This document shows positions 26,025 through 36,177 of a stretch of DNA of 64,000 nucleotides, in pieces (position 1 is the stretch's first letter; each line of letters opens with the position of its first letter). The DNA lies in assembly GCF_030698175.1 (NCBI RefSeq), contig NZ_JAUYNT010000021.1:62001-126000 (forward strand). The letters are read 5' to 3'. The notes beneath the pieces are model-generated. The model did no database searches. It saw only the letters and a list, made by a program, of their open reading frames with translations, and was not told the DNA's origin. A program made the position numbers and the translations under genes. Source of the DNA: Pseudomonas sp. (lineage in GTDB: Bacteria > Pseudomonadota > Gammaproteobacteria > Pseudomonadales > Pseudomonadaceae).

Positions 26025-28904
26025 TCAGTCGCTCGTCAATTGCTCGCGCAGCAATTGGGCGAAGGCGGCCGCCGGTAGTGCTGGGCTGACCAGATAGCCC
26101 TGAATTTCGTCGCAGCGATGGGCCTTGAGAAACTCCAGCTGAGCTTGGCTCTCGACCCCTTCGGCCACCACTTTCAGCTCCAGGCCGTGGGCCATGGCGA
26201 TGATGGCGCGGGTAATGGCGGCGTCTTCGGCGTTGCTGCCCAGGTCGCGGATAAAGGTCTGGTCGATCTTCACGTAGTGCACCGGGAAGCGCTTGAGGTA
26301 GCTGAGCGAGGAGTAGCCGGTGCCAAAATCGTCAATCGCCAGTTTGATGCCCAAGCTGCGCAATTGCTGACAGGTGCCGATGACGCTTTCGACGTTATCC
26401 AGCAGCAGGCTTTCGGTCAGCTCCAGTTCCAGCAAGTGCGGCGGCAGGCCGCTTTCTTCCAGCACTTGGCGGACCAGGCTGGTGAGGTTGCCTTGGCGCA
26501 GTTGCTGCGCCGACAGATTGACCGACACGCGGATCTCCGCCAGCCCCTGCACTTGCCAGGCACGGGCCTGCCGGCAGGCCTCGCGCAACACCAACTCGCC
26601 AATGGCGCCGATCAAGCCGGTCTCTTCGGCCAGGCCGATAAAGTCGCCGGGCGGCACCAGGCCCAGCTCGGGATGCCGCCAACGCACCAGGGCCTCGGCG
26701 GAACTCAGGCTGTCGTCGGCCAGGCACAGCTTGGGCTGGTAGAACACCTCCAGCTGGCCTTCGGTGATCGCCTTGCGCAGTTGGTTTTCCAGCTGCAAGC
26801 GCTCCAGGGTGCAGGCCTGCAGGTTGTCGGTGAAGAACTGGAAAGTATTGCCGCCCAGGTGTTTGGCGTGCTGCACGGCCATGTTCGCCTGGCTGAGCAG
26901 GGTGGAGATTTCCCGCGCGTTGTCGGGCAGCAAGCTGATACCAATCGAGGCGCTGACCACCAACTCTTGGCCGCCGACGGTCACTGGTTGGCGCAACTTG
27001 CCCAGCAGCCGGCTGGCCAAACGCGCCAGGCTCGACAAGCTGCCGAAGCCGTCGAGCAGCACCGCGAACTCATCGCCAGACAAGCGCGCCAGGGTATGCG
27101 CCTCGGGTACGCTTTGGCTGATGCGTTTACTCATCTGCCGCAGCAGTTGGTCGGCCAGCTCATGGCCGAGGCTGTCATTCAGCAGCTTGAAGCGGTCCAG
27201 GTCGATGTGCAGCAGCGCCAGGCTTTGCCCGGATTGCCGCGAGCGCTGGCCGGCTTCGTGCAGCCGCTCTTTGAACAACGTGCGGTTGGCCAGCCCGGTC
27301 AGCTCGTCGTAGTTGGACAGGTAACGCAGGCGCTCTTCGGCGTCGCGGCGCGCGGTTAAATCGACGAAAAACCCGACCGTGTGGCTGATGCGGCCCTGGG
27401 CGTCGCGGATCATGCTCAGTTGCAGCCATTGCGGGTACAGCTCGCCATTCTTGCGGCTTTCCAGCAGCTCGCCCTGCCAGTGGCCTTCGCGCTCCAGCTC
27501 CTGGCTGATCAAGTGGTACTGGCGGCGCGCATCGCTGCCACGGATAAAATGCCCAATGTTGTGCCCGAGTAACTCCTCGCGGCCATAGCCGGTCACCGCA
27601 GTAAGCGCTTGGTTAACCGCCACCACCTGGTTGTCCGGATCGAGGATGACTATCCCCTGATTGGCCGCCTCGAACACCGTGGCGGCCAGGCGTTGTTCTT
27701 CTTCGCGGCCTTTGCGCTCGGTGATGTCGCGGCGGGTGCCGAGCATGCGCAGCACGCGGCCCTGGGCATCGCGCTCAACGGCGCGGCCCCGGTCTTCCAC
27801 CCAGACCCAGCGGCCATCGACATGCCGCACCCGGTATTCCACCGCGTAGCCATCGGTCTGGCCTTTTAAGTGCTCGATCAGTACCTGGCGCAGCAGCGGC
27901 AGGTCGTCGGGGTGCACCCGCGGCTTGAGGTCAGTCAACATCGCCGTCACCGACTCCGGCTGCAGGCCAAACAGCTCAAACAGCTGCGAGTGGTGCAGGG
28001 CATCGCTGGCCAGGTCCCAATCCCACAGTCCCAGCTCGCTGGCCTCCAGCGCCAGGGCCAAGCGCGCCTCGCTCTTGCCCAGGGCGTGGGTGGTGTCGTC
28101 CAGCTCCAGGGTGCGCTGGGCCACGCGCATTTCTAAATCGCCATGGGCACCGCGCAGGTCGCGCTCGGCGCGGCGGCGCTGTTCGACTTCGCGGGCCAGC
28201 TGCACGTTGAGGCCATCGGCCTGCTGCTTGGCGTATTCCAGGTTGCTGATCAGCGCCTGATTCTGCGCGCGTTGGTTGAGGCTGCGTTTGAGCAGGCGAT
28301 TGATCTGCCAGGTCACCACCAGCAAGGTCGCCGATAGAATCAGCCCGAGCACGCCCCAGCTCTGTTGCCGTGGGTCATTACTGAGCAGCATGACCAACAG
28401 AAAGGGCAGCACGCCGGGCACGGTGAAGGTCAGAAAGGCCGTCAGGCTGACCGCATAGGCGACGCTGGCGGAAAGAATCGCCGCCGCGATCAAGCCGTAC
28501 ACCAGCGCCTGCTGGAGCATCGAGTGGGGCGGCACCAGGGCGATCTCGACGAAGGCCAGGGTCAGCCCGGACAGCCCGGCGCCGAGCAAAAACATCCGCC
28601 GCCAATGGGGGTGCGCTTGCTTGGACGGCAGCGCCGCGTTAAAGGCACCGACCTGCAGCAGCCGCAACACCGCCAGCAACACCAGCCACACCAGCCAGCC
28701 CGACAAACGCAGGGTGTTTTCCGGGCTCCAGAGCAAATAGGCGCAGGCCAGACCGCTGAGCAGCATAAACAGCGTTGGTACTTGCGAGCCCTGATAGAGC
28801 AAACGGGTGCGCTCGACGGCACGCTCGGCCGCCAGCGACAGACCGGTTTCAGGCCCATCGCTGAGCGCAGCGCTAACGGGAAGGTGTTTATTGGGCGTGG
28901 TCAT
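26025..28904 (-). CDS. Membrane GGDEF/EAL protein with two PAS domains
   Basis: This 959-residue protein should control cyclic-di-GMP. Six or seven hydrophobic helices fill residues 40-210, followed by a coiled-coil stretch (215-280). A PAS/PAC unit lies at about 285-405 (ending [18 protein letters not shown]) and a second at 406-525 (ending [24 protein letters not shown]). The GGDEF domain has SGDEF at 609-613 in place of GGDEF. The EAL domain has EAL at 737-739 and [24 protein letters not shown], so phosphodiesterase residues look complete. SGDEF domains can be active or GTP-binding only, so the net activity is open. The signal is unknown. Confidence 0.92.
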   Translation of the reverse strand: MTTPNKHLPVSAALSDGPETGLSLAAERAVERTRLLYQGSQVPTLFMLLSGLACAYLLWSPENTLRLSGWLVWLVLLAVLRLLQVGAFNAALPSKQAHPHWRRMFLLGAGLSGLTLAFVEIALVPPHSMLQQALVYGLIAAAILSASVAYAVSLTAFLTFTVPGVLPFLLVMLLSNDPRQQSWGVLGLILSATLLVVTWQINRLLKRSLNQRAQNQALISNLEYAKQQADGLNVQLAREVEQRRRAERDLRGAHGDLEMRVAQRTLELDDTTHALGKSEARLALALEASELGLWDWDLASDALHHSQLFELFGLQPESVTAMLTDLKPRVHPDDLPLLRQVLIEHLKGQTDGYAVEYRVRHVDGRWVWVEDRGRAVERDAQGRVLRMLGTRRDITERKGREEEQRLAATVFEAANQGIVILDPDNQVVAVNQALTAVTGYGREELLGHNIGHFIRGSDARRQYHLISQELEREGHWQGELLESRKNGELYPQWLQLSMIRDAQGRISHTVGFFVDLTARRDAEERLRYLSNYDELTGLANRTLFKERLHEAGQRSRQSGQSLALLHIDLDRFKLLNDSLGHELADQLLRQMSKRISQSVPEAHTLARLSGDEFAVLLDGFGSLSSLARLASRLLGKLRQPVTVGGQELVVSASIGISLLPDNAREISTLLSQANMAVQHAKHLGGNTFQFFTDNLQACTLERLQLENQLRKAITEGQLEVFYQPKLCLADDSLSSAEALVRWRHPELGLVPPGDFIGLAEETGLIGAIGELVLREACRQARAWQVQGLAEIRVSVNLSAQQLRQGNLTSLVRQVLEESGLPPHLLELELTESLLLDNVESVIGTCQQLRSLGIKLAIDDFGTGYSSLSYLKRFPVHYVKIDQTFIRDLGSNAEDAAITRAIIAMAHGLELKVVAEGVESQAQLEFLKAHRCDEIQGYLVSPALPAAAFAQLLREQLTSD

Positions 28905-29131
28905 CGGCGCTGTCTACTAAGTGTCTGTCGCACAACTGGTTGCTGCAGCGCCGCAGCAGCACCAGCCGTAGCGTGACGGGCTTCTCAATGTGCGGCGAGC
29001 ATACCGCGAGCTGGCGGCTGCGCTAAAGCGTTATCTGCACCGCCCGGCCGGCCCGCCACAGCCCCGGTGAAAACGACTGCGCTCGGTTATGCGGCTCGCA
29101 AAGAGGGGCCAACAGCGCCTAAAATGCCGCC

Positions 29132-31324
29132 ATGCATGATGACCTCTCCCCCCTGTTAAATTCCCTCAACGACGCGCAACGCCAGGCTGTCGCAGCCCCG
29201 CTCGGCCGTCAGTTGGTTCTCGCCGGTGCTGGCTCCGGTAAAACCCGCGTGCTGGTACACCGCATCGCTTGGCTGGTGGCGGTGGAACACGCCTCCCTGC
29301 ACTCGGTGCTGTCGGTGACCTTTACCAACAAGGCCGCCGCCGAGATGCGCCAGCGCATCGAACAGTTGATGCACGTCAGCCCGCAGGGCATGTGGGTCGG
29401 CACCTTCCACGGGCTGGCGCACCGGCTGCTGCGGGCCCACTGGCAAGAAGCCGGGCTGGCGGAAAACTTCCAGATTCTCGACAGCGACGACCAGCAGCGC
29501 CTGGTGAAACGGGTGATCCGCGAGCTGGGCCTAGACGACAACAAGTGGCCGGCCAAACAGTCGCAATGGTTTATCAACGGCCAGAAAGACGAAGGCTTGC
29601 GGCCCAAGCATATTCAGCCGGCCGGCGACCTGTTTTTGGCCACCCAGCTGAGCATCTACCAGGCCTACGAAGACGCCTGTGCCCGCGCCGGCTTGATCGA
29701 TTTTGCCGAGCTGCTACTGCGCGCCCTGGACCTGTGGCGCGACAATCCCGGCTTGCTGAACCATTACCAGCGGCGCTTCCGCCACGTATTGGTCGACGAG
29801 TTCCAGGACACCAACGCCGTGCAGTACGCCTGGCTGCGGATGCTCGCCCAGGGCGGCGAGAGCCTGATGGTAGTCGGCGATGACGATCAGTCGATCTACG
29901 GCTGGCGCGGCGCCAAAATCGAAAACATGCACCAGTACAGCCGCGATTTCGCCGATGCCGTGACCATCCGCCTGGAGCAAAACTACCGCTCCACCGGCGG
30001 CATCCTCAAGGCCGCCAACGCGCTGATCGCCCACAACCAGGGCCGTCTGGGTAAAGAGCTGCGCACCGATGCCGACGACGGGGAGCCGATCAGCCTGTAT
30101 TCGGCCTTCAACGAATACGACGAAGCCCGCTATGTAGTCGAATGCATCCAGACCGCCCATAAAGAAGGGTTGGCCCGCGCCGACATCGCCATTTTGTACC
30201 GCTCCAACGCCCAGTCGCGAATTCTCGAAGAAGCCCTGCTACGCGAAGCCATCCCCTACCGCATCTACGGCGGCCAACGGTTCTTCGAACGGGCCGAAAT
30301 CAAGAACGCCATGGCCTACCTGCGCCTGCTGTCGCAGCCAGGCAACGATGCCGCGCTGGAGCGGGTGATCAACGTGCCGGCCCGTGGCATTGGCGAGAAA
30401 ACCGTCGAAACCATTCGCCAACAGGCCCGCGCCGCCGACCTGTCGATGTGGGCCGCTTGCCAATTGTTGGTGAGTAATAAAGGTCTGCCACCGCGCGCCA
30501 CTGCGGCCGTCGCCGGCTTCCTGGAAACCGTCGCGCTGCTGACCGCCAAGGCGCTGGAAATGCCGCTGGGGCTGATGACCCAGACGGTGATCGAGCAATC
30601 CGGCCTGCTCGCCTATCACAAGGAAGAGAAAGGCGAGAAAGCCCAGGCCCGAGTGGAAAACTTGGAGGAGCTGGTCAGCGCCGCGCGCAACTTCGAGAAC
30701 GCCGACATCCAGGAAGAAACCACCCTGCTGGCGGCCTTCCTCGACCACGCCTCCCTGGAGGCCGGCGACACCCAAGCCGCCGAACACGAAGACAGCGTGC
30801 AGCTGATGACCCTGCACAGCGCCAAGGGCCTGGAGTTTCCGCTGGTGTTCTTGGTCGGCATGGAAGAAGGCCTGTTCCCACACAAGATGAGCCTGGAAGA
30901 GCCCGGTCGCCTCGAAGAAGAACGCCGCCTGGCCTACGTCGGCATCACCCGAGCCATGCGCCGGCTGGTCATCAGCTACGCGGAAACCCGCCGCCTGTAC
31001 GGCGCCGAGACCCGCAACAAGGTTTCGCGTTTCGTGCGCGAAATCCCCGAGGGGCTGATTCAGGAAGTGCGCCTGAACAACAGCGTCAGCCGCCCGTTCG
31101 GCGCACCGCGCAACCAGAGCATGAGCGACAGCAATTTGTTTGCCGGCAGCCAGGTGCCGGAAACCGACTTCAGCCTCGGCCAATCGGTACGCCACTCGCT
31201 GTTCGGCGATGGGGTGATACTCAACTTCGAAGGCGCCGGCGCCCAGGCCCGGGTACAGGTGAACTTTGCCAACGAAGGCTGCAAATGGCTGATGCTTGGG
31301 TTTGCCAAGCTGGAAGCGGTGTAA
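29132..31324 (+). CDS. uvrD: DNA helicase II UvrD
   Basis: This 730-residue superfamily 1 helicase unwinds DNA in nucleotide excision and mismatch repair. Walker A AGAGSGKT is at 31-38, motif II VDEFQDTNAVQYAWL near 222, and GDDDQSIYGWRGA and VQLMTLHSAKGLEFPLVFLVGMEEGLFPH are characteristic of UvrD. The C-terminal Tudor-like segment (SVRHSLFGDGVILNFEG to KWLMLGFAKLEAV) is present. The length agrees with E. coli UvrD. A partial copy of its last codons lies beyond the RTX gene, at 36027. Confidence 0.96.
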   Translation: MHDDLSPLLNSLNDAQRQAVAAPLGRQLVLAGAGSGKTRVLVHRIAWLVAVEHASLHSVLSVTFTNKAAAEMRQRIEQLMHVSPQGMWVGTFHGLAHRLLRAHWQEAGLAENFQILDSDDQQRLVKRVIRELGLDDNKWPAKQSQWFINGQKDEGLRPKHIQPAGDLFLATQLSIYQAYEDACARAGLIDFAELLLRALDLWRDNPGLLNHYQRRFRHVLVDEFQDTNAVQYAWLRMLAQGGESLMVVGDDDQSIYGWRGAKIENMHQYSRDFADAVTIRLEQNYRSTGGILKAANALIAHNQGRLGKELRTDADDGEPISLYSAFNEYDEARYVVECIQTAHKEGLARADIAILYRSNAQSRILEEALLREAIPYRIYGGQRFFERAEIKNAMAYLRLLSQPGNDAALERVINVPARGIGEKTVETIRQQARAADLSMWAACQLLVSNKGLPPRATAAVAGFLETVALLTAKALEMPLGLMTQTVIEQSGLLAYHKEEKGEKAQARVENLEELVSAARNFENADIQEETTLLAAFLDHASLEAGDTQAAEHEDSVQLMTLHSAKGLEFPLVFLVGMEEGLFPHKMSLEEPGRLEEERRLAYVGITRAMRRLVISYAETRRLYGAETRNKVSRFVREIPEGLIQEVRLNNSVSRPFGAPRNQSMSDSNLFAGSQVPETDFSLGQSVRHSLFGDGVILNFEGAGAQARVQVNFANEGCKWLMLGFAKLEAV

Positions 31325-31418
31325 GCGCCGCCGCTATTTTAAAAAGCACAGATAACATCAACCACACAACGCAATACTCCACCAACCTCAAAAAACATCA
31401 ATACAAGGAAGTCTGAGC

Positions 31419-34400
31419 ATGCCTCTCAATCTGACCGATGCAAGCAACAACACTTGGCTCATCGATGATCACGGCAATCTGCAAAATGCCATTAAAGCCA
31501 ACAATGACAGCTACGACAGTACGGGTTTCAGTGTCAAAATTGGCGCAAGCACAAGCTCTTTAGGCTGGAGCTATGGAGTAGCCACTACAACCGCAAACAC
31601 TCAAACGCTCACAGCAACCCACGCCGGCGAAGCGCTGAGCTTGACTCGCAAGACCTATGTGGGTGATGGCTTTGTTCGAGTCCTTGAAATAGTTACCAAC
31701 ACCGGCACCACCTCAAAAGACGTCAATTTCAATCTAAGCGATGACGTCTATCACGACAGCAATACACGCCTCCTTACTAGCTCCAACGGTGACAGTACCT
31801 ACACAACCGCCGACGATTGGTTCATGGTGGATCACCTTTCCACCGAACGAGCAAAAGCCATACATATAGTGTCCGGGGGCACTGGGTCGCCAAGTAGCGC
31901 CACACGTACTGACACAGATAGCTTTGATACCAACTTCAATTTTAACCTTGCTGCCGGGCAGACCAAGGTAATTATGCACTTTTATGCCCTAGCCCCCGAT
32001 CAAGCCACTGCAACAACTACAGCCAACTCGCTTAAAAATCTTGCCAACAGCGACTACCTTGTCGGATTGACGAGTACCGAACTAAATACGCTAGCTAACT
32101 TTCCCCAGAATATTTCCAGTGCCAGCACTGCCACACTTCAAAGTTCAGAACTTAATCTGACACTGACTGGTACCGCTAATATCAACGGCACGGGTAATTA
32201 TCGCGATAACAGCATCACCGGCAACAGTGGCAATAACACGCTCTACGGTGGCGCAGGTAACGACACGCTGAACGGTGGCGCAGGTAACGACACCATGAAC
32301 GGTGGCGCCGGCAATGACACCTTCGTGGTCGACAGCGCCCTCGATGTGGTCAACGAGCTCGCCAATGAAGGTGTCGATACCGTCAAGAGCTCGGTAAGTT
32401 TCAATATCACCGCCCGCCCATATCTGGAAAACATCTCCCTGACCGGCAGTGCCGCCATCAGCGCCACCGGCAATGGCGCCAACAACATTCTCGACGGCAG
32501 CCAGAACGCCGCCGCTAACGTTCTCACGGGCGGAGCAGGTAACGACTCCTACATCATCGGCGCAGGCGACGGCGTGGTTGAAGCTGTAGATGCGGGAACC
32601 GACACCGTCCAGTCTGCTATCAACTTCACGCTCGGCACTAACATTGAGAACGGTGTTCTGCTTGGCTCTGCACTTGGCCTGACAGGCAACAGTGCTAACA
32701 ATAGCTTGATCGGTAATGCGGCCAACAACACGATCACCGGCGGCGCCGGTAATGACACCCTAAGCGGAGCGGCTGGCGCTGATAGCTTGATTGGCGGCAT
32801 CGGTAACGACACCTATTACGTCGATAGCAGTAACGATGTAATAACCGAGCTTGCTGGAGAAGGCACTGACAGCGTTGTTTCTTCGATCAACTACAGCCTC
32901 AGCTCAACGCTTGAGAATCTGACCTTGAGCGGCAATGCGTTCAAAGGCGTAGGTAATAGCGCCAACAATGCCCTCACCGGTAACGCCAAAGACAACTACC
33001 TAAACGGCGGCACAGGCGCCGACACCATGAGCGGTGGCGCTGGCTCAGACATCTATCTGGTAGATAACGCCGGCGATGTCGTGGTTGAGGCCATAGCCAG
33101 CGGCGCAGACAGCGTACAGAGCAGCATCAGTTACACCTTGGGTGCCAATGTGGAAAACGGCACCCTGACCGATACCGCCATCACGCTCAATGGCAACGGC
33201 GAAAACAACCAGTTACAAGGCAACGCCAGTAATAACATCTTGAATGGCGGCCTGGGCAACGACAGCCTAAACGGCAATGCTGGCAATGACTCGCTAATTG
33301 GCGGCGACGGTGACGATGTCCTGATTGGCGACAATGGCGCGGCGGAAATGCGTGTCGGCGCAGCTGAGACATTAATTAATGGCAAAACCGTAGCGCTAAA
33401 TATCTCTGTACCAGAGTCAGCAACCGGCTCCATTACCCTCAGCGGCACCATCAGCGCGGTCAACCTTGCGCAGACACCAATTAATCTGGTTTACATACTC
33501 GACCAGTCCAGCAGTATGATGGAAAATTTTAGTGGCGAGGTCGATATCGGCGATTTAAACGGCGACGGCCAAGTAAACACTAGACTGGACGCTGCTATTG
33601 CCTCATTCCAGAAGCTCAACCAATCAATCATCGACAGCGGTCTCGACAGCCAAGTGAAGGTTGCATTGATACCCTTCAGTGGCACAGCCAATCTGGCTTA
33701 TAGCGGCTCAGCCAGCCTAGATAGTGACGCTAATGGTCGCCCCGATATTACCGACACGCTTTCTCAACTACAGTTTCTTACCACTGGCACCAACTACACC
33801 GATGCGATCAGCAAAACCATTACCCACTTAGGTAACAGCGGTAGCGGGCAAAACATTGTGTTTTTTGCCACTGACGGCCAGCCAGATAATCAAAACTACT
33901 TAAGCCTCTTACCAGCACTGCGGGGATTAGGCCAAAACGGTACGGTGATCAGAGCCCTCGGGATGGGTACCGGGGCAACTGAAGCAACGCTAGATGCACT
34001 TGATGACGGCATTGACAATAACTCTGCGTCCATCGTCCTTAACCCTGAGGAGCTCGATATTGGCCTACTCAACACCTCGGTTCTGGCTATTGGCGAAGGC
34101 GCTTGGGTTGAGGTTTATCGCAATGGCGAGCTGGTAGATCTGATTGGCTCGGATCGTTTTACCGTTACACCGCTAGGTCTGCAGTTCCACTCCAACGCCA
34201 TTACCCTCAGCGGTTCGGCAACCGACCAGATCACTGCCAAGCTAATGACCCTCGACAGCAACGGTGCCATGCTGCAAACCAGCCTGCCGGTATCCTCTGG
34301 CGCCTTCGTTTCCAACGACACCCTAGTGGGAGGGGCCGGTAATGACCTGCTGGATGGCGGAGTGGGTATCGACAGCATGGTAGGTGGCATCGGTGACGAC

Positions 34401-35969
34401 ACCTACAACGTGGACAACCTCTCCGACAAGGTGATCGAAAACGCCGCCGAGGGTACTGACTTGGTCAAGTCCAAGTTGGCCAGCTACAGCCTTGCCAGCA
34501 ACGTGGAAAACCTTGAGCTGATTGGCTCAGCCAGCAACGGTATCGGTAACGAACTGAACAACCAGATCACCGGCAACCAGAACAACAATGCCCTCAGCGG
34601 TCTGGCAGGCAACGATAGCCTTACTGGCGGTGCGGGCAATGATACGCTCGATGGCGGTAGCGGAAACGACACCATGGTCGGCGGCATCGGCGACGACACT
34701 TACATCATCGACTCGACATCCGACTATGTAACCGAAGTTTCAAACGCAGGTGTTGACACCATTAAAATCGCTTTTAATGCAACGATTGGTGGATATATCT
34801 CGGGGGTAAGCACATCCAAATCTTATAATTATATTGAAAACATTACTTTAAGCACCGGCACCATAGCGACGAATGCTATTGGCTCAGAGTATAGCAACGT
34901 TATTATTGGCAACGAAAATAACAACCAACTGTTCGGCTTGCTTGGCAACGATACATTAAATGGCGGCTCCGGCGCTGACACCATGAATGGCGCAGAAGGT
35001 AATGACACTTACTACATCGACAACGCTGCAGATGTAATTGTCGAAACCAGCGGAATTGACAGTGTCATATCTTACTTAAATGGTCATCTCCTTGGTGCCG
35101 GTCTCGAAAACCTCACGCTGGCCAACAGCGCCACGGTGTTGACTGCTACAGGCAATAGTCTCGCCAATAAAATTACTGGCAATAACTACAACAACACCCT
35201 GAATGGTGGCGCGGGAGCGGACACCATGTCTGGCGGTGTTGGCAACGATATTTATATTGTTGATAATGCCCTAGACCAAACCATTGAGGGCATTAACGCC
35301 GGCACCGACTCCGTGTTGGCATCTTCTAGCTACAAACTGTCTAGCAATCTTGAAAATCTAACGCTGTCCGGCAGCGCCGGCATTGCGGGTGCAGGCAATG
35401 AACTGACCAATAGTTTGCAGGGCAATATCGGTAATAATCGTCTGCTCGGCTATCTTGGCAACGACACGCTCAATGGTGCTGCCGGTAACGACACGCTAAT
35501 CGGCGGGGCTGGTAGCGATACGCTAACGGGCGGCACCGGTAATGACAGCTTCGCCTTCGACAGCCTGCAGGGCACTGATCGCATAACGGACTTCGTCACC
35601 GGCCAAGACAAACTAACGTTTAGCCTTTCAACCCTTCGTATTGGCGATGGTGACACCGTCATAGATGGCGCTCTTATGCGTTCGGCTAGCGGCGGTTTTG
35701 GCACTACAGCTGAGCTGGTGATATTCACCCAGAATATTACTGGCAGCATTACCACCAGCAACGCGGCAGCAACCATTGGCTCAGCCAGCAGTGCTTATGC
35801 GGCCGGTGATAACCGCTTGTTTACTGTCGATAACGGTAGTGAAACAGCGATCTATCAGTTCCACTCTGCCGGCGCCGATGCGCTAGTCTCTACTGCCGAA
35901 CTGACCTTGCTTGGCACAGCGGCAAATATATCTGCATCCGCCTTAAGTGATTACCAGTTTATTGCTTAA
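31419..35969 (+). CDS. RTX calcium-binding protein with von Willebrand A domain
   Basis: This 1516-residue protein is likely exported by a type I system: it has no N-terminal signal and has long runs of GGxGxDxx calcium repeats at about 265-640 and 970-1410. Residues 1-230 form a domain I do not recognise. A VWA domain starts near 690, with the MIDAS DQSSS (D695, S697, S699), and continues with VKVALIPFSG and IVFFATDGQPDN. Inside it, DIGDLNGDGQVN (709-720) is a dockerin- or EF-hand-like calcium loop. The C-terminus (VDNGSETAIYQFHSAGADALVSTAELTLLG to QFIA) suits a type I secretion signal. No ABC exporter gene is nearby. It may be an adhesin or S-layer-like protein. Confidence 0.85.
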   Translation: MPLNLTDASNNTWLIDDHGNLQNAIKANNDSYDSTGFSVKIGASTSSLGWSYGVATTTANTQTLTATHAGEALSLTRKTYVGDGFVRVLEIVTNTGTTSKDVNFNLSDDVYHDSNTRLLTSSNGDSTYTTADDWFMVDHLSTERAKAIHIVSGGTGSPSSATRTDTDSFDTNFNFNLAAGQTKVIMHFYALAPDQATATTTANSLKNLANSDYLVGLTSTELNTLANFPQNISSASTATLQSSELNLTLTGTANINGTGNYRDNSITGNSGNNTLYGGAGNDTLNGGAGNDTMNGGAGNDTFVVDSALDVVNELANEGVDTVKSSVSFNITARPYLENISLTGSAAISATGNGANNILDGSQNAAANVLTGGAGNDSYIIGAGDGVVEAVDAGTDTVQSAINFTLGTNIENGVLLGSALGLTGNSANNSLIGNAANNTITGGAGNDTLSGAAGADSLIGGIGNDTYYVDSSNDVITELAGEGTDSVVSSINYSLSSTLENLTLSGNAFKGVGNSANNALTGNAKDNYLNGGTGADTMSGGAGSDIYLVDNAGDVVVEAIASGADSVQSSISYTLGANVENGTLTDTAITLNGNGENNQLQGNASNNILNGGLGNDSLNGNAGNDSLIGGDGDDVLIGDNGAAEMRVGAAETLINGKTVALNISVPESATGSITLSGTISAVNLAQTPINLVYILDQSSSMMENFSGEVDIGDLNGDGQVNTRLDAAIASFQKLNQSIIDSGLDSQVKVALIPFSGTANLAYSGSASLDSDANGRPDITDTLSQLQFLTTGTNYTDAISKTITHLGNSGSGQNIVFFATDGQPDNQNYLSLLPALRGLGQNGTVIRALGMGTGATEATLDALDDGIDNNSASIVLNPEELDIGLLNTSVLAIGEGAWVEVYRNGELVDLIGSDRFTVTPLGLQFHSNAITLSGSATDQITAKLMTLDSNGAMLQTSLPVSSGAFVSNDTLVGGAGNDLLDGGVGIDSMVGGIGDDTYNVDNLSDKVIENAAEGTDLVKSKLASYSLASNVENLELIGSASNGIGNELNNQITGNQNNNALSGLAGNDSLTGGAGNDTLDGGSGNDTMVGGIGDDTYIIDSTSDYVTEVSNAGVDTIKIAFNATIGGYISGVSTSKSYNYIENITLSTGTIATNAIGSEYSNVIIGNENNNQLFGLLGNDTLNGGSGADTMNGAEGNDTYYIDNAADVIVETSGIDSVISYLNGHLLGAGLENLTLANSATVLTATGNSLANKITGNNYNNTLNGGAGADTMSGGVGNDIYIVDNALDQTIEGINAGTDSVLASSSYKLSSNLENLTLSGSAGIAGAGNELTNSLQGNIGNNRLLGYLGNDTLNGAAGNDTLIGGAGSDTLTGGTGNDSFAFDSLQGTDRITDFVTGQDKLTFSLSTLRIGDGDTVIDGALMRSASGGFGTTAELVIFTQNITGSITTSNAAATIGSASSAYAAGDNRLFTVDNGSETAIYQFHSAGADALVSTAELTLLGTAANISASALSDYQFIA

Positions 35970-35981
35970 GCGAAATAAACC

Positions 35982-36005
35982 GACGGTGGAGGCTCCTCCA
36001 TCGTC
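35982..36005 (+). terminator. Hairpin after the RTX gene
   Basis: GACGGTGGAGG and CCTCCATCGTC pair with one G-T mismatch across a 2-base centre, 13 bases after the RTX stop. There is no long T run. It probably ends or stabilises the RTX transcript. Confidence 0.55.
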
Positions 36006-36026
36006 ATCTATCACAGCAATCCGAAT

Positions 36027-36095
36027 TACCACTCGCTGTTCAGCGAAGGCACTAAATGGCTGATGCTCGGCTATGCCAAGCTGGAGGCGGGGTGA
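36027..36095 (+). pseudogene. Remnant of the uvrD 3' end
   Basis: The frame reads YHSLFSEGTKWLMLGYAKLEAG-stop. The end of UvrD reads RHSLF, 23 residues, then EGCKWLMLGFAKLEAV-stop. The bases match closely on both sides (CCACTCGCTGTTC and AAATGGCTGATGCT), so this is a copy of the uvrD end with an internal deletion, probably at a CGA/CGAAGG microhomology. The RTX gene lies between it and intact uvrD. Confidence 0.8.
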
Positions 36096-36177
36096 GTGGC
36101 GACCGACCCTAGGAGGCGGTTGAACTCGGCGCTACCCATCCGGCCAAGCGCCACAACAGCGGGCCCAGCCCAAGGAC

